In this document: positions 1 through 5,413 of the stretch, one piece after another
Layout of the letters: each line of letters begins with the position of its first letter
Position numbering within the stretch: position 1 is the first letter of the stretch
Assembly (NCBI GenBank): GCA_030615975.1
Contig: JAUWYH010000064.1
Location: 1-7,843 of the forward strand
Direction of reading: 5' to 3'
DNA length: 7,843 nt
Origin: Candidatus Aminicenantota bacterium
GTDB taxonomy: Bacteria; Acidobacteriota; Aminicenantia; Aminicenantales; Aminicenantaceae
Notes under the pieces: model-generated
The model's input: the letters and a program-made list of their open reading frames with translations, nothing else
Told to the model about the DNA's origin: nothing
Databases searched by the model: none
Program-made: the position numbers and the translations under genes

Positions 1-1
1 A

Positions 2-862
2 GAAATTGGCAAAGGGCTTGATCGGTTCAATGCCATTGATACAGGAATTTTCCTCTGTTCTCCGGTTATTTTCGATGCATTGAAGGAAAGTATTTCCCAG
101 GAGAAATATTCGCTTTCGGCTGCTAATCAGATACTCTCTAATCGAGGAAAACTGAAAACATATGACATAGGCGACAGTTTCTGGATAGATGTGGATGACA
201 GAGAAACCCTCCAGAAGGCAAAAAAGATATTGCTTAAACAATTGGAGAAGCCCACAGATGGCCCAATTTCCAGAAGCTTGAATCGTAAAATTTCTGTTTG
301 GATTTCTTCGAAACTGACTCGCTTAAATATCAATCCCAATTATTTGACTCTGATTAGCTTTTTTCTGGCTGTGCTTTCTGGATTGTTCTTTTTTCTTGGC
401 GGATATCCCAAAATTGTCATAGGAGGGTTTATGGCTCAACTGTCTTCCATCCTTGACGGATGTGATGGTGAGATCGCTCGTCTGAAATTTAAACAAAGCA
501 AATTCGGAGGATATCTGGATCGGGTTCTCGATCGATATGCTGACAGTTTGATTATTTTAGGCATGACCCTTGCTTGCTTTCATACGATGGAGACGATCTG
601 GGTCTTGTTGATCGGATTCCTCGCTCTTACAGGGAGCTTCATGATCAGCTACACAGCTATGCAGTATGATGAGGTTTTAATTTCAAGGGCTTTTAACAAG
701 AAGAAAAACTTCAGGATGGGGCGGGATATTCGACTATTTATTGTATTCATAGGGGCTGTTTTGAACCAGTTATTTGCCACATTAATCATTTTATCCATAA
801 TTACCAATGCTGAATCGATAAGGAGATTATATGTGTTAAGACATGAGTATCAATTATCATAA
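2..862 (+). CDS. Bifunctional CTP:inositol-1-phosphate cytidylyltransferase / DIP-phosphate synthase (IPCT-DIPPS), 5'-truncated by the window edge
   Basis: The frame is open from base 2 to the TAA at 860-862, giving 286 visible residues; the real start lies left of the window. The TTG at 80 is internal and lies inside a conserved domain. Residues 1-80 are the end of a sugar-nucleotidyltransferase fold (DTGIFL near 13-18, WIDVDD near 61-66). From about residue 88 a membrane CDP-alcohol phosphotransferase follows. Its signature D-x2-DG-x2-AR-x8-G-x3-D-x3-D matches perfectly at residues 152-177 (bases 455-532), including D152, D155, D173 and D177. Hydrophobic segments lie near 114-134, 137-154, 182-219 and 243-270. 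This fusion is known from DIP-making thermophiles: the first domain makes CDP-inositol from CTP and inositol 1-phosphate, and the membrane domain joins it to a second inositol 1-phosphate, giving phosphorylated DIP. Inositol-phosphate synthase two genes downstream supports this. The alternative is a phosphatidylinositol-type lipid synthase, less likely given the fused N-terminal domain. Confidence 0.88.
   Translation, partial: EIGKGLDRFNAIDTGIFLCSPVIFDALKESISQEKYSLSAANQILSNRGKLKTYDIGDSFWIDVDDRETLQKAKKILLKQLEKPTDGPISRSLNRKISVWISSKLTRLNINPNYLTLISFFLAVLSGLFFFLGGYPKIVIGGFMAQLSSILDGCDGEIARLKFKQSKFGGYLDRVLDRYADSLIILGMTLACFHTMETIWVLLIGFLALTGSFMISYTAMQYDEVLISRAFNKKKNFRMGRDIRLFIVFIGAVLNQLFATLIILSIITNAESIRRLYVLRHEYQLS
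821..845 (+). promoter_or_regulatory. Ribosome binding site and two-codon minicistron ahead of the HD gene
   Basis: AGGAG at 821-825 is ideally spaced for the ATG at 831, but that frame reads ATG-TGT-TAA and stops at 837-839. One codon later, in the same frame, the HD gene starts at ATG 843, 17 bases from the AGGAG. Translation could therefore reinitiate after the minicistron, or be carried over from the IPCT-DIPPS stop at 860-862. Alternatively the TAA is a mutation or sequencing error in the original second or third codon. Confidence 0.5.
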
Positions 863-1442
863 AGCTATCGAAAATGAGATTGAGCATATTATTTCCCGCT
901 CATATGTGCCCGAGGACTTTGCCCATGCTAAGAGCGTGAAAGAGTGGATGCTGAAATTCAGGCCGGATGCAATTTGGGCTATTCAACTCGCCGCTTTTGC
1001 TCATGATATTGAACGCGCTCTTCCCCAGAGGAAGGTCATCCGCTCTAAGTTCTCTGATTACGACGATTTCAAAAATGCTCATGCGCTAAACAGTGCCAGG
1101 GTTGTTCAGGAAATTCTGGATAAGTATCCTCTCAGCCGCAGGGTGAAAAACAAAATCCTCAACCTCATCAAAAATCACGAACTCGGCCAAACTAAAGACT
1201 CAGATCTTGCTATTCTGAAAGATTCTGACAGCCTGTCATTCTTTGAAGTCAATCTCCTGGCTTATGCTGAGAGAAACGATGAATCCGAAATACTTTCCAG
1301 AATGATGTGGGGTTATCAGAGGCTCTCAGAAAGAGCAAGACAAATCATTAAAGAATTTCATTATGAGAATGAAAGATTGAACGAATTTCTTCAGCGAATC
1401 ATTTCATCAGAAGAAAAATCCACCTTGAAGAGAGCAGAATAA
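843..1442 (+). CDS. HD-domain metal-dependent phosphohydrolase within the DIP operon
   Basis: This is a soluble 199-residue protein with an HD-superfamily pattern: H28 (in FAHAKSV), H54-D55 (in AFAHDIER), further histidines H80 and H112 (NHE), and D127/D129 (in LKDSDSLSF). That is the H...HD...D metal-binding set, with two extra histidines as in some two-metal HD phosphohydrolases. No nucleotide-cyclase, RelA or other partner domain is present. The gene overlaps the end of the IPCT-DIPPS gene by 20 bases and is followed 50 bases later by inositol-phosphate synthase, so it is probably co-transcribed and translationally coupled. HD proteins typically hydrolyse phosphate esters. By context it may remove the terminal phosphate of phosphorylated DIP, but this is inference, and a nucleotide or signalling substrate remains possible. 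ATG 843 is the first in-frame start after a stop at 837-839. Family call is solid; substrate unknown. Confidence 0.85.
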   Translation: MSINYHKAIENEIEHIISRSYVPEDFAHAKSVKEWMLKFRPDAIWAIQLAAFAHDIERALPQRKVIRSKFSDYDDFKNAHALNSARVVQEILDKYPLSRRVKNKILNLIKNHELGQTKDSDLAILKDSDSLSFFEVNLLAYAERNDESEILSRMMWGYQRLSERARQIIKEFHYENERLNEFLQRIISSEEKSTLKRAE

Positions 1443-1492
1443 AATTCTGGCAAGCAATAGAAAAATAGAAATAGGAAAGGAGATATAAGTTA

Positions 1493-2569
1493 ATGAGCAA
1501 AATTAGAGTTGCTATAATCGGAGTGGGCAATTGCGCCTCTTCTTTAGTTCAAGGAATCGAATATTATAAAAATGTAAATAAATCTGATTTTATTCCTGGA
1601 GTTATGCATGTAGACCTCGGTGGCTATCACATTCGAGACGTTGAATTTGCAGCTGCCTTTGATATCGATAAAAACAAAGTAGGTAAAGATTTAGGTAAAG
1701 CCATTTTCACTCCTCCTAACAACACAACTAAATTCTCAGATGTTCCTTATCTCAATGTCAAAGTAGAACGGGGAATGACTCACGATGGCCTTGGAAAATA
1801 CCTCTCTCAGATTATCGAAAAAGCTCCAGGAAGGACGGCGGATGTAATTGGTATTCTTAAGGATACCAAAACAGACATCGTTATTAGCTACCTTCCAGTA
1901 GGAAGTGAAGAAGCGACGAAATGGTATATTGAACAGATTCTTGAAGCGGGCTGTGCATTTATCAATTGTATTCCTGTCTTCATTGCCAGTGAGGAATATT
2001 GGCAGAAAAGATTCGAAAAAAATAATCTCCCTATCATTGGAGATGACATAAAATCCCAGGTGGGTGCAACCATTCTCCACCGAACACTAGTCAATCTCTA
2101 TCTGGATCGAGGGATGTCAATTGAGAGGACCTATCAGCTTAACACCGGAGGTAACACTGATTTTCTCAACATGCTGGAAAGGGAAAGATTGGATTCCAAA
2201 AAGAAGTCAAAAACCAATGCCGTAACTTCACAGATAAAGGCAAGAGGGCTTAACATCCATTCTGACAATGTCCATATCGGTCCCAGTGACTATGTTCCCT
2301 GGCAAAAAGATAACAAGCTTTGTTTCCTCCATATCGAGAGTCGTCATTTCGGGGATGTTCCCAGTTACTTAGATGTTCGTCTTTCGGTCGAGGATTCGCC
2401 GAATTCTGCGGGTGTAGTTATCGATGCAATAAGATGCTGCAAATTGGCTCTTAACAATGGATTATCCGGAGCACTGTTTGCACCGTCATCCTATTTTATG
2501 AAAACTCCTCCGAAACAGTATACAGATACCGAAGCCAGAGAACTTACAGAAAAATTTATCAAGAAATAA
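1493..2569 (+). CDS. ino1: myo-inositol-1-phosphate synthase (inositol-3-phosphate synthase)
   Basis: This 358-residue protein is full length for the short actinobacterial/archaeal-type synthases, which run about 360-390 residues. It converts glucose 6-phosphate to 1L-myo-inositol 1-phosphate by internal oxidation, aldol closure and reduction, using tightly held NAD. The N-terminal Rossmann loop GVGNCASSLVQG lies at 10-21. Family blocks are SYLPVGSEEA at 132-141, GDDIKSQVGAT at 183-193, a lysine-rich active-site stretch NMLERERLDSKKKSKT at 226-241, HIGPSD at 261-266 and DSPNSAGVVIDA at 301-312. It resembles Mycobacterium tuberculosis Ino1 as I remember it. AAAGGAG at 1476-1482 sits 10 bases before the ATG. 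With IPCT-DIPPS upstream it supplies both inositol units of DIP. The C-terminus ends where homologues end, so the open frame behind it is not needed for a complete enzyme. Confidence 0.96.
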   Translation: MSKIRVAIIGVGNCASSLVQGIEYYKNVNKSDFIPGVMHVDLGGYHIRDVEFAAAFDIDKNKVGKDLGKAIFTPPNNTTKFSDVPYLNVKVERGMTHDGLGKYLSQIIEKAPGRTADVIGILKDTKTDIVISYLPVGSEEATKWYIEQILEAGCAFINCIPVFIASEEYWQKRFEKNNLPIIGDDIKSQVGATILHRTLVNLYLDRGMSIERTYQLNTGGNTDFLNMLERERLDSKKKSKTNAVTSQIKARGLNIHSDNVHIGPSDYVPWQKDNKLCFLHIESRHFGDVPSYLDVRLSVEDSPNSAGVVIDAIRCCKLALNNGLSGALFAPSSYFMKTPPKQYTDTEARELTEKFIKK

Positions 2570-2622
2570 GGAAAAAAAGAAGTAAAAAAGGAAAAGGAAT
2601 CATAGTTCAGGAGTCTTCTATA

Positions 2623-2688
2623 GTGGTTGTTGACAGCCAGACTGGTAAAGTAGAAGAATCTTCCAAGCTTGACAGTGTAGTTAGTTAG
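2623..2688 (+). CDS. Possible 21-residue small ORF (GTG start), or remnant of a longer frame
   Basis: A GTG at 2623 opens a 21-codon frame ending at TAG 2686-2688, with CAGGAG at 2608-2613 suitably placed as a ribosome binding site. The product is polar, with no membrane segment or motif I recognise. The frame is also open upstream to 2455, in the -1 frame relative to the inositol-phosphate synthase, with no standard start before 2623. It may be a decayed coding fragment, a tiny peptide, or chance. I do not recognise it. Confidence 0.15.
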   Translation: MVVDSQTGKVEESSKLDSVVS

Positions 2689-2746
2689 AATCAGGAAATC
2701 CTTACATCTTCAGATTTAGGTGGGTTTTTAATATTTGTCAACTTTC

Positions 2747-2775
2747 TTGATAGATTCTCGACTAAATAGTTGAAT
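2747..2775 (+). promoter_or_regulatory. Weak candidate promoter for the response regulator
   Basis: TTGATA at 2747-2752 (5 of 6 to consensus), a 17-base spacer, and TTGAAT at 2770-2775 (4 of 6). It lies about 50 bases before the regulator start, and some promoter is expected after the 256-base gap. Such matches are common by chance in AT-rich DNA. Confidence 0.2.
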
Positions 2776-2791
2776 GGAGGATTGCTCCATT
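2773..2791 (+). promoter_or_regulatory. Perfect 7-bp hairpin upstream of the response regulator
   Basis: AATGGAG at 2773-2779 and CTCCATT at 2785-2791 are perfect inverted repeats around a 5-base loop. The hairpin ends 34 bases before the regulator ATG. It is not followed by a T-run, so it is not an intrinsic terminator. It could be an operator-like dyad or a 5' leader stem; its role is unknown. Confidence 0.35.
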
Positions 2792-2825
2792 AAATTGCTC
2801 TTGAAACAGGAAGAAAGGATATAGA

Positions 2826-3218
2826 ATGATAGAAAATCCTAAAATATTAGTCGTTGAAGATGAAAGTATCATTGCCATGGATATTAATTATACCCTTAAA
2901 GGCCTGGGCTATGATGTATGTGGAGTGGCTGCTTCTGGAGAAGAATCAGTAGAAAAAGCGTTCATTATGAACCCGGATTTGATCCTGATGGATATCAAAT
3001 TAAGAGGGAATATAGATGGACTGTGTGCTGCCAAGCAGATTCAATCTCATCTAAATATTCCTGTTATTTATTTGACGGCTTATGGAGATGAGAATACTTT
3101 GAAGCAATTAGATAAAACTAAGCCATATGGCTATATCAATAAGCCTATTGAGGAAAGAGAATTGAAATTTAAAATCGATAGAATTCTCAATGGCGGCAGA
3201 TTATATAAGTATAATTGA
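2826..3218 (+). CDS. Receiver-only (CheY-like) response regulator
   Basis: This 130-residue protein is essentially one receiver domain. It has the acidic pair E11-D12 (VVEDE), phospho-acceptor D56 (LILMDIKL), switch T84 (YLTAY), Y103 and conserved K106 (YINKPIEERE). All residues needed for Mg-dependent phosphorylation are present. The subtype resembles receivers attached to PAS/histidine-kinase proteins, but here the protein ends about 15 residues after the KPIEERE block with no output or kinase domain. No histidine kinase is present in the window, so its partner must be encoded elsewhere. AAAGGA at 2814-2819 is 6 bases before the ATG. It may act as a phosphorylatable adaptor; a C-terminal truncation by the events that made the spacer behind it is possible. 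Nothing ties it functionally to the DIP genes. Confidence 0.93.
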   Translation: MIENPKILVVEDESIIAMDINYTLKGLGYDVCGVAASGEESVEKAFIMNPDLILMDIKLRGNIDGLCAAKQIQSHLNIPVIYLTAYGDENTLKQLDKTKPYGYINKPIEERELKFKIDRILNGGRLYKYN

Positions 3219-3368
3219 TCTTGATTCTTTTATCCTTCCAGAGAGATCCCACCTTAACTTTGGACATATAGACATATTAAGTTCCCCTGCATTCCCTTTT
3301 TCCAGAAAAAGATGCCTATCCTCTTTTTCACGATACTCATTATATAGCATGATACCCAATTTTTATGA

Positions 3369-3426
3369 TGTAGGACTCGATCCCTGATCGGGCCGATAGA
3401 GGACTGTTCGGGGGACGGTCCCTACA
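3369..3426. repeat. 58-bp palindromic repeat-like element (REP/MITE-remnant type)
   Basis: The ends are inverted repeats, TGTAGG (3369-3374) and CCTACA (3421-3426), extendable by a few pairs with one bulge. Inside is a perfect CGATC/GATCG stem (3378-3382, 3386-3390) with a CCT triloop, flanked by CT/GG pairs. Next to the right end is the palindrome GGGAC-G-GTCCC (3412-3422). It is clearly more GC-rich than the flanking DNA. GTAGGGAC-type palindromes are familiar as dispersed intergenic repeats in several bacterial groups. Only one copy is present here, so repetition in the genome is inferred. Confidence 0.5.
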
Positions 3427-3453
3427 GAGGTGCATTATAGAACCTGATTATAC

Positions 3454-3484
3454 TTGACATTTTCCTGGGGAGTTTATACATAAT
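3454..3484 (+). promoter_or_regulatory. Candidate sigma-70-type promoter for the dehydrogenase-aldolase-hydrolase operon
   Basis: TTGACA at 3454-3459 is an exact -35 consensus. Two -10 candidates overlap in one AT-rich stretch: TATACA at 3475-3480 (15-base spacer) and CATAAT at 3479-3484 (19-base spacer). Neither spacing is ideal. Transcription would begin about 20-25 bases before ATG 3514, which would give a very short leader. Confidence 0.45.
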
Positions 3485-3513
3485 ACAAAGGAATCCATCC
3501 GAAAAGATAAGCC

Positions 3514-4542
3514 ATGCGCGTTGCAATGTATTATCGCAATAATGATATAAGAACAGAAGAGGTGCCTATTCCTAGCATTGGGACTGGAGAGTTGTTGATG
3601 AGGGTCGAAGCCAGCGGGATTTGCGGAAGTGATATCCTAGAGTGGTATCGCCTGAAGAAAGCCCCTCTTGTTTTAGGCCATGAAGTGGCCGGTCAGGTGG
3701 TCAAAGTCGGAGTGGGTGTTTCCAAATACAAAATAGGAGATCGTATTGCAGCCTCCCACCATGTTCCCTGTTATACCTGTTATTATTGTCTTACAGGGCA
3801 TCATACCGCCTGCGAGACGTTGCGCCAGACAAATTTTGACCCGGGAGGCTTTTCAGAATACATCCGGCTTCCTTCCATCAATGTTGATAGAGGGGTCTTT
3901 ATTATCCCGGATGAGTTGTCGTACGAAGAGGCAACTTTTCATGAACCCTTAGGCTGTGTAATCAGAGCCCAGAGGATTGCCAGATTAAGGCCTGGCCAGA
4001 GTATATTGGTGATTGGAAGTGGAATTGTTGGCTTGTTGAATATCCTCCTAGCGAGAGTTTCAGGAGCAGGAAGAATTATGGCTGTTGATATTGTTCCCTA
4101 CCGCCTCCAGGCAGCAAAGAGATTCGGGGCAGACGAAGCGCTAAACTCCTCTGAAGAAATCGGGAAATGCTTTCGTCAGATGAATGGAGGCCGACTGGCT
4201 GATCTTGTTCTTGTGTGTACAGGGGCCAAGGAAGCTAACATCAAAGCTCTTGAGTCTGTTGAAAGAGGGGGAACGGTTCTCTTTTTTGCTCCTACAGATC
4301 CTGATGTGAAGATTCCTTTATCCATAAACGACCTTTTTTTTCGAAACGACATTACTCTGACAACATCATATGGAGCGAGTCCTTATGATTCGTGGCTTGC
4401 CCTTGAGCTTATCTGCTCTTCATCTATCAATGTAGAGCATATGATCACTCACCGGCTGCCTCTTGAGGAGACGGAAAAAGGTTTTCAGATTGTGGCTAAA
4501 GCTAAAGATTCTATAAAAGTCATCATCGAACCTCAGAAATAG
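3514..4542 (+). CDS. Zinc-dependent medium-chain alcohol/polyol dehydrogenase
   Basis: This 342-residue protein has the usual length for sorbitol/threonine-dehydrogenase-like members of the medium-chain family. The N-terminal GroES-like domain carries catalytic-zinc residues C37 (GICGSD), H56-E57 (LGHEVAG) and E144 (HEPLGC). The structural-zinc cysteines C86, C89, C92 and C100 are all present. The Rossmann loop GSGIVG lies at 168-173, and D192 at the end of the second strand favours NAD over NADP. It should interconvert a secondary alcohol and a ketone; the substrate cannot be read from sequence. It is probably the first gene of an operon, with an aldolase 35 bases downstream. The start matches the family N-terminus, but no good ribosome binding site precedes it: AAAGGA at 3487-3492 is 21 bases away. 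Low initiation or a leader-poor transcript is possible. Confidence 0.93.
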   Translation: MRVAMYYRNNDIRTEEVPIPSIGTGELLMRVEASGICGSDILEWYRLKKAPLVLGHEVAGQVVKVGVGVSKYKIGDRIAASHHVPCYTCYYCLTGHHTACETLRQTNFDPGGFSEYIRLPSINVDRGVFIIPDELSYEEATFHEPLGCVIRAQRIARLRPGQSILVIGSGIVGLLNILLARVSGAGRIMAVDIVPYRLQAAKRFGADEALNSSEEIGKCFRQMNGGRLADLVLVCTGAKEANIKALESVERGGTVLFFAPTDPDVKIPLSINDLFFRNDITLTTSYGASPYDSWLALELICSSSINVEHMITHRLPLEETEKGFQIVAKAKDSIKVIIEPQK

Positions 4543-4563
4543 AAAAATTTCATAACATAATAG

Positions 4564-4577
4564 AAAGGAGGAATAAA
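4564..4577 (+). promoter_or_regulatory. Near-perfect Shine-Dalgarno fixing the aldolase start
   Basis: AAAGGAGG at 4564-4571 lies 6 bases before ATG 4578. It is the strongest ribosome binding site in the window. It supports a start at the DWGM motif, without the N-terminal extension of about 30 residues found in E. coli LsrF. Confidence 0.8.
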
Positions 4578-5372
4578 ATGGACTGGGGAATGAAAAACCG
4601 CTTATCTCAAATCATAAAGCCTGAGACAGGTCATACGGTTATGCTGGCAGTGGACCATGGCTATTTTTTAGGTCCGACATCCAAACTGGAGGATGCTCAA
4701 AAGACGATAGAGCCTCTACTGCCTTACGCAGATGCATTGATGCTCACTCGAGGGATACTTCGCTCTTCTGTCGATCCAGAGAGTGCCGTTCCTGTTGTCC
4801 TTAGAGTTTCAGGCGGAACGAGTATTATCGGAAAAGATCTTTCCAATGAAGAAATCACAACATCCATGGAAGAAGCAGTGCGTCTGAATGCAGCTGCTGT
4901 TGCTCTCTCTATATTTGTGGGGACTGATTATGAACGCCAGACTCTTGTCAATCTCTCTTCCCTTGTTGATAGAGGAATGGAATATGGAATCCCAGTTCTT
5001 GCCGTGACAGCTGTGGGGAAAGAATTGGGAAAAAGAGATGTCCGCTTTCTTTCTCTTTCCTGTCGTATCGCAGCCGAATTAGGAGCAAGCTTTGTGAAAA
5101 CCTACTATTGTGATGAATTTGAAAAAGTAGTGGAAGGTTGTCCTGTTCCTGTTGTTATCGCTGGAGGGCCCAAATTAGAAACAGAGCTCGATGCCCTAAA
5201 GCTTGCCAATGATGCTATTCAAAAGGGAGCAACGGGAGTCGATATGGGAAGGAATATCTGGCAGTCTAAATTCCCCGTACCTATGATAAAATCAGTGAGA
5301 GCCGTAGTTCATGAAAAAGCATCTCCAGAAGAGGCACTAGAAATATTCAAGAAGAGCAAGTCAGAAACCTGA
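4578..5372 (+). CDS. LsrF/DhnA-family class I aldolase or thiolase
   Basis: This 264-residue protein is a TIM-barrel Schiff-base enzyme very close to E. coli LsrF in remembered motifs: DWGM at 2-5, TVMLAVDHGYF at 20-30, TRGILRS at 57-63, and VKTYY at 173-177, whose K174 is the expected Schiff-base lysine. Phosphate-binding loops are AGGPK at 195-199 and VDMGRNIWQS at 221-230. LsrF itself is a CoA-dependent thiolase acting on phosphorylated autoinducer-2. Relatives are archaeal-type fructose-bisphosphate aldolase and ADH synthase of aromatic biosynthesis. No lsrK, lsrR, lsrG or transporter gene is nearby, so an AI-2 role is doubtful. Lying between a polyol dehydrogenase and a nitrilase-like hydrolase, it more likely cleaves or forms a phosphorylated keto-compound. 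Family confident; substrate open. Confidence 0.9.
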   Translation: MDWGMKNRLSQIIKPETGHTVMLAVDHGYFLGPTSKLEDAQKTIEPLLPYADALMLTRGILRSSVDPESAVPVVLRVSGGTSIIGKDLSNEEITTSMEEAVRLNAAAVALSIFVGTDYERQTLVNLSSLVDRGMEYGIPVLAVTAVGKELGKRDVRFLSLSCRIAAELGASFVKTYYCDEFEKVVEGCPVPVVIAGGPKLETELDALKLANDAIQKGATGVDMGRNIWQSKFPVPMIKSVRAVVHEKASPEEALEIFKKSKSET

Positions 5373-5413
5373 TCTTTTAATATTTAGGTATAGATTCAGC
5401 GAGGAGAAGTCAT

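Larger units (their letters stand above)
2570..2825. other. Gene-poor spacer between inositol-phosphate synthase and the response regulator
   Basis: The first part is purine-rich and contains a frame that stays open, without an ATG, from 2455 inside the synthase gene to a TAG at 2686-2688. TTGACAG occurs twice (2630-2636 and 2669-2675), but neither copy has a good -10 box at the right distance. No strong terminator is visible: a 5-bp AAATC/GATTT stem near 2695-2716 precedes GGGTTTTTA at 2722-2730, which is too weak to call. A better hairpin lies at 2773-2791. Confidence 0.5.
3219..3513. other. 295-base non-coding spacer with a palindromic element and promoter-like sequence
   Basis: No convincing gene lies here. 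The left half (3219-3368) holds an AT-rich dyad, CTTTTT/AAAAAG at 3296-3301 and 3306-3311, and a 49-codon minus-strand frame from 3350 to 3201 without a ribosome binding site. The middle holds the 58-bp palindromic element, and the right end a candidate promoter for the dehydrogenase. No intrinsic terminator with a T-run is visible after the response regulator. Confidence 0.6.

Noticed and set aside
80..862. Separate 260-residue gene starting at TTG 80
   Set aside because: The same frame is open to base 2 and the upstream residues belong to the nucleotidyltransferase domain, so TTG 80 is an internal codon of a truncated larger gene.
1736..2094. Two minus-strand frames inside the inositol-phosphate synthase gene
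   Set aside because: Both are antisense to a highly conserved enzyme and have no independent support.
3190..3387. 65-codon + strand frame after the response regulator
   Set aside because: It begins inside the regulator gene, lacks a ribosome binding site, runs into the palindromic element, and has no recognisable domain.
3369..3426. Intrinsic terminator for the response regulator
   Set aside because: The palindromic element has good stems but no following T-run (it continues CAGAGGTGC), and it lies 150 bases past the gene.
4578..5372. Part of an autoinducer-2 (lsr) operon
   Set aside because: Only the LsrF-like gene is present. The neighbours are a zinc dehydrogenase and a nitrilase-like protein, and no lsr kinase, repressor, transporter or LsrG gene is seen.
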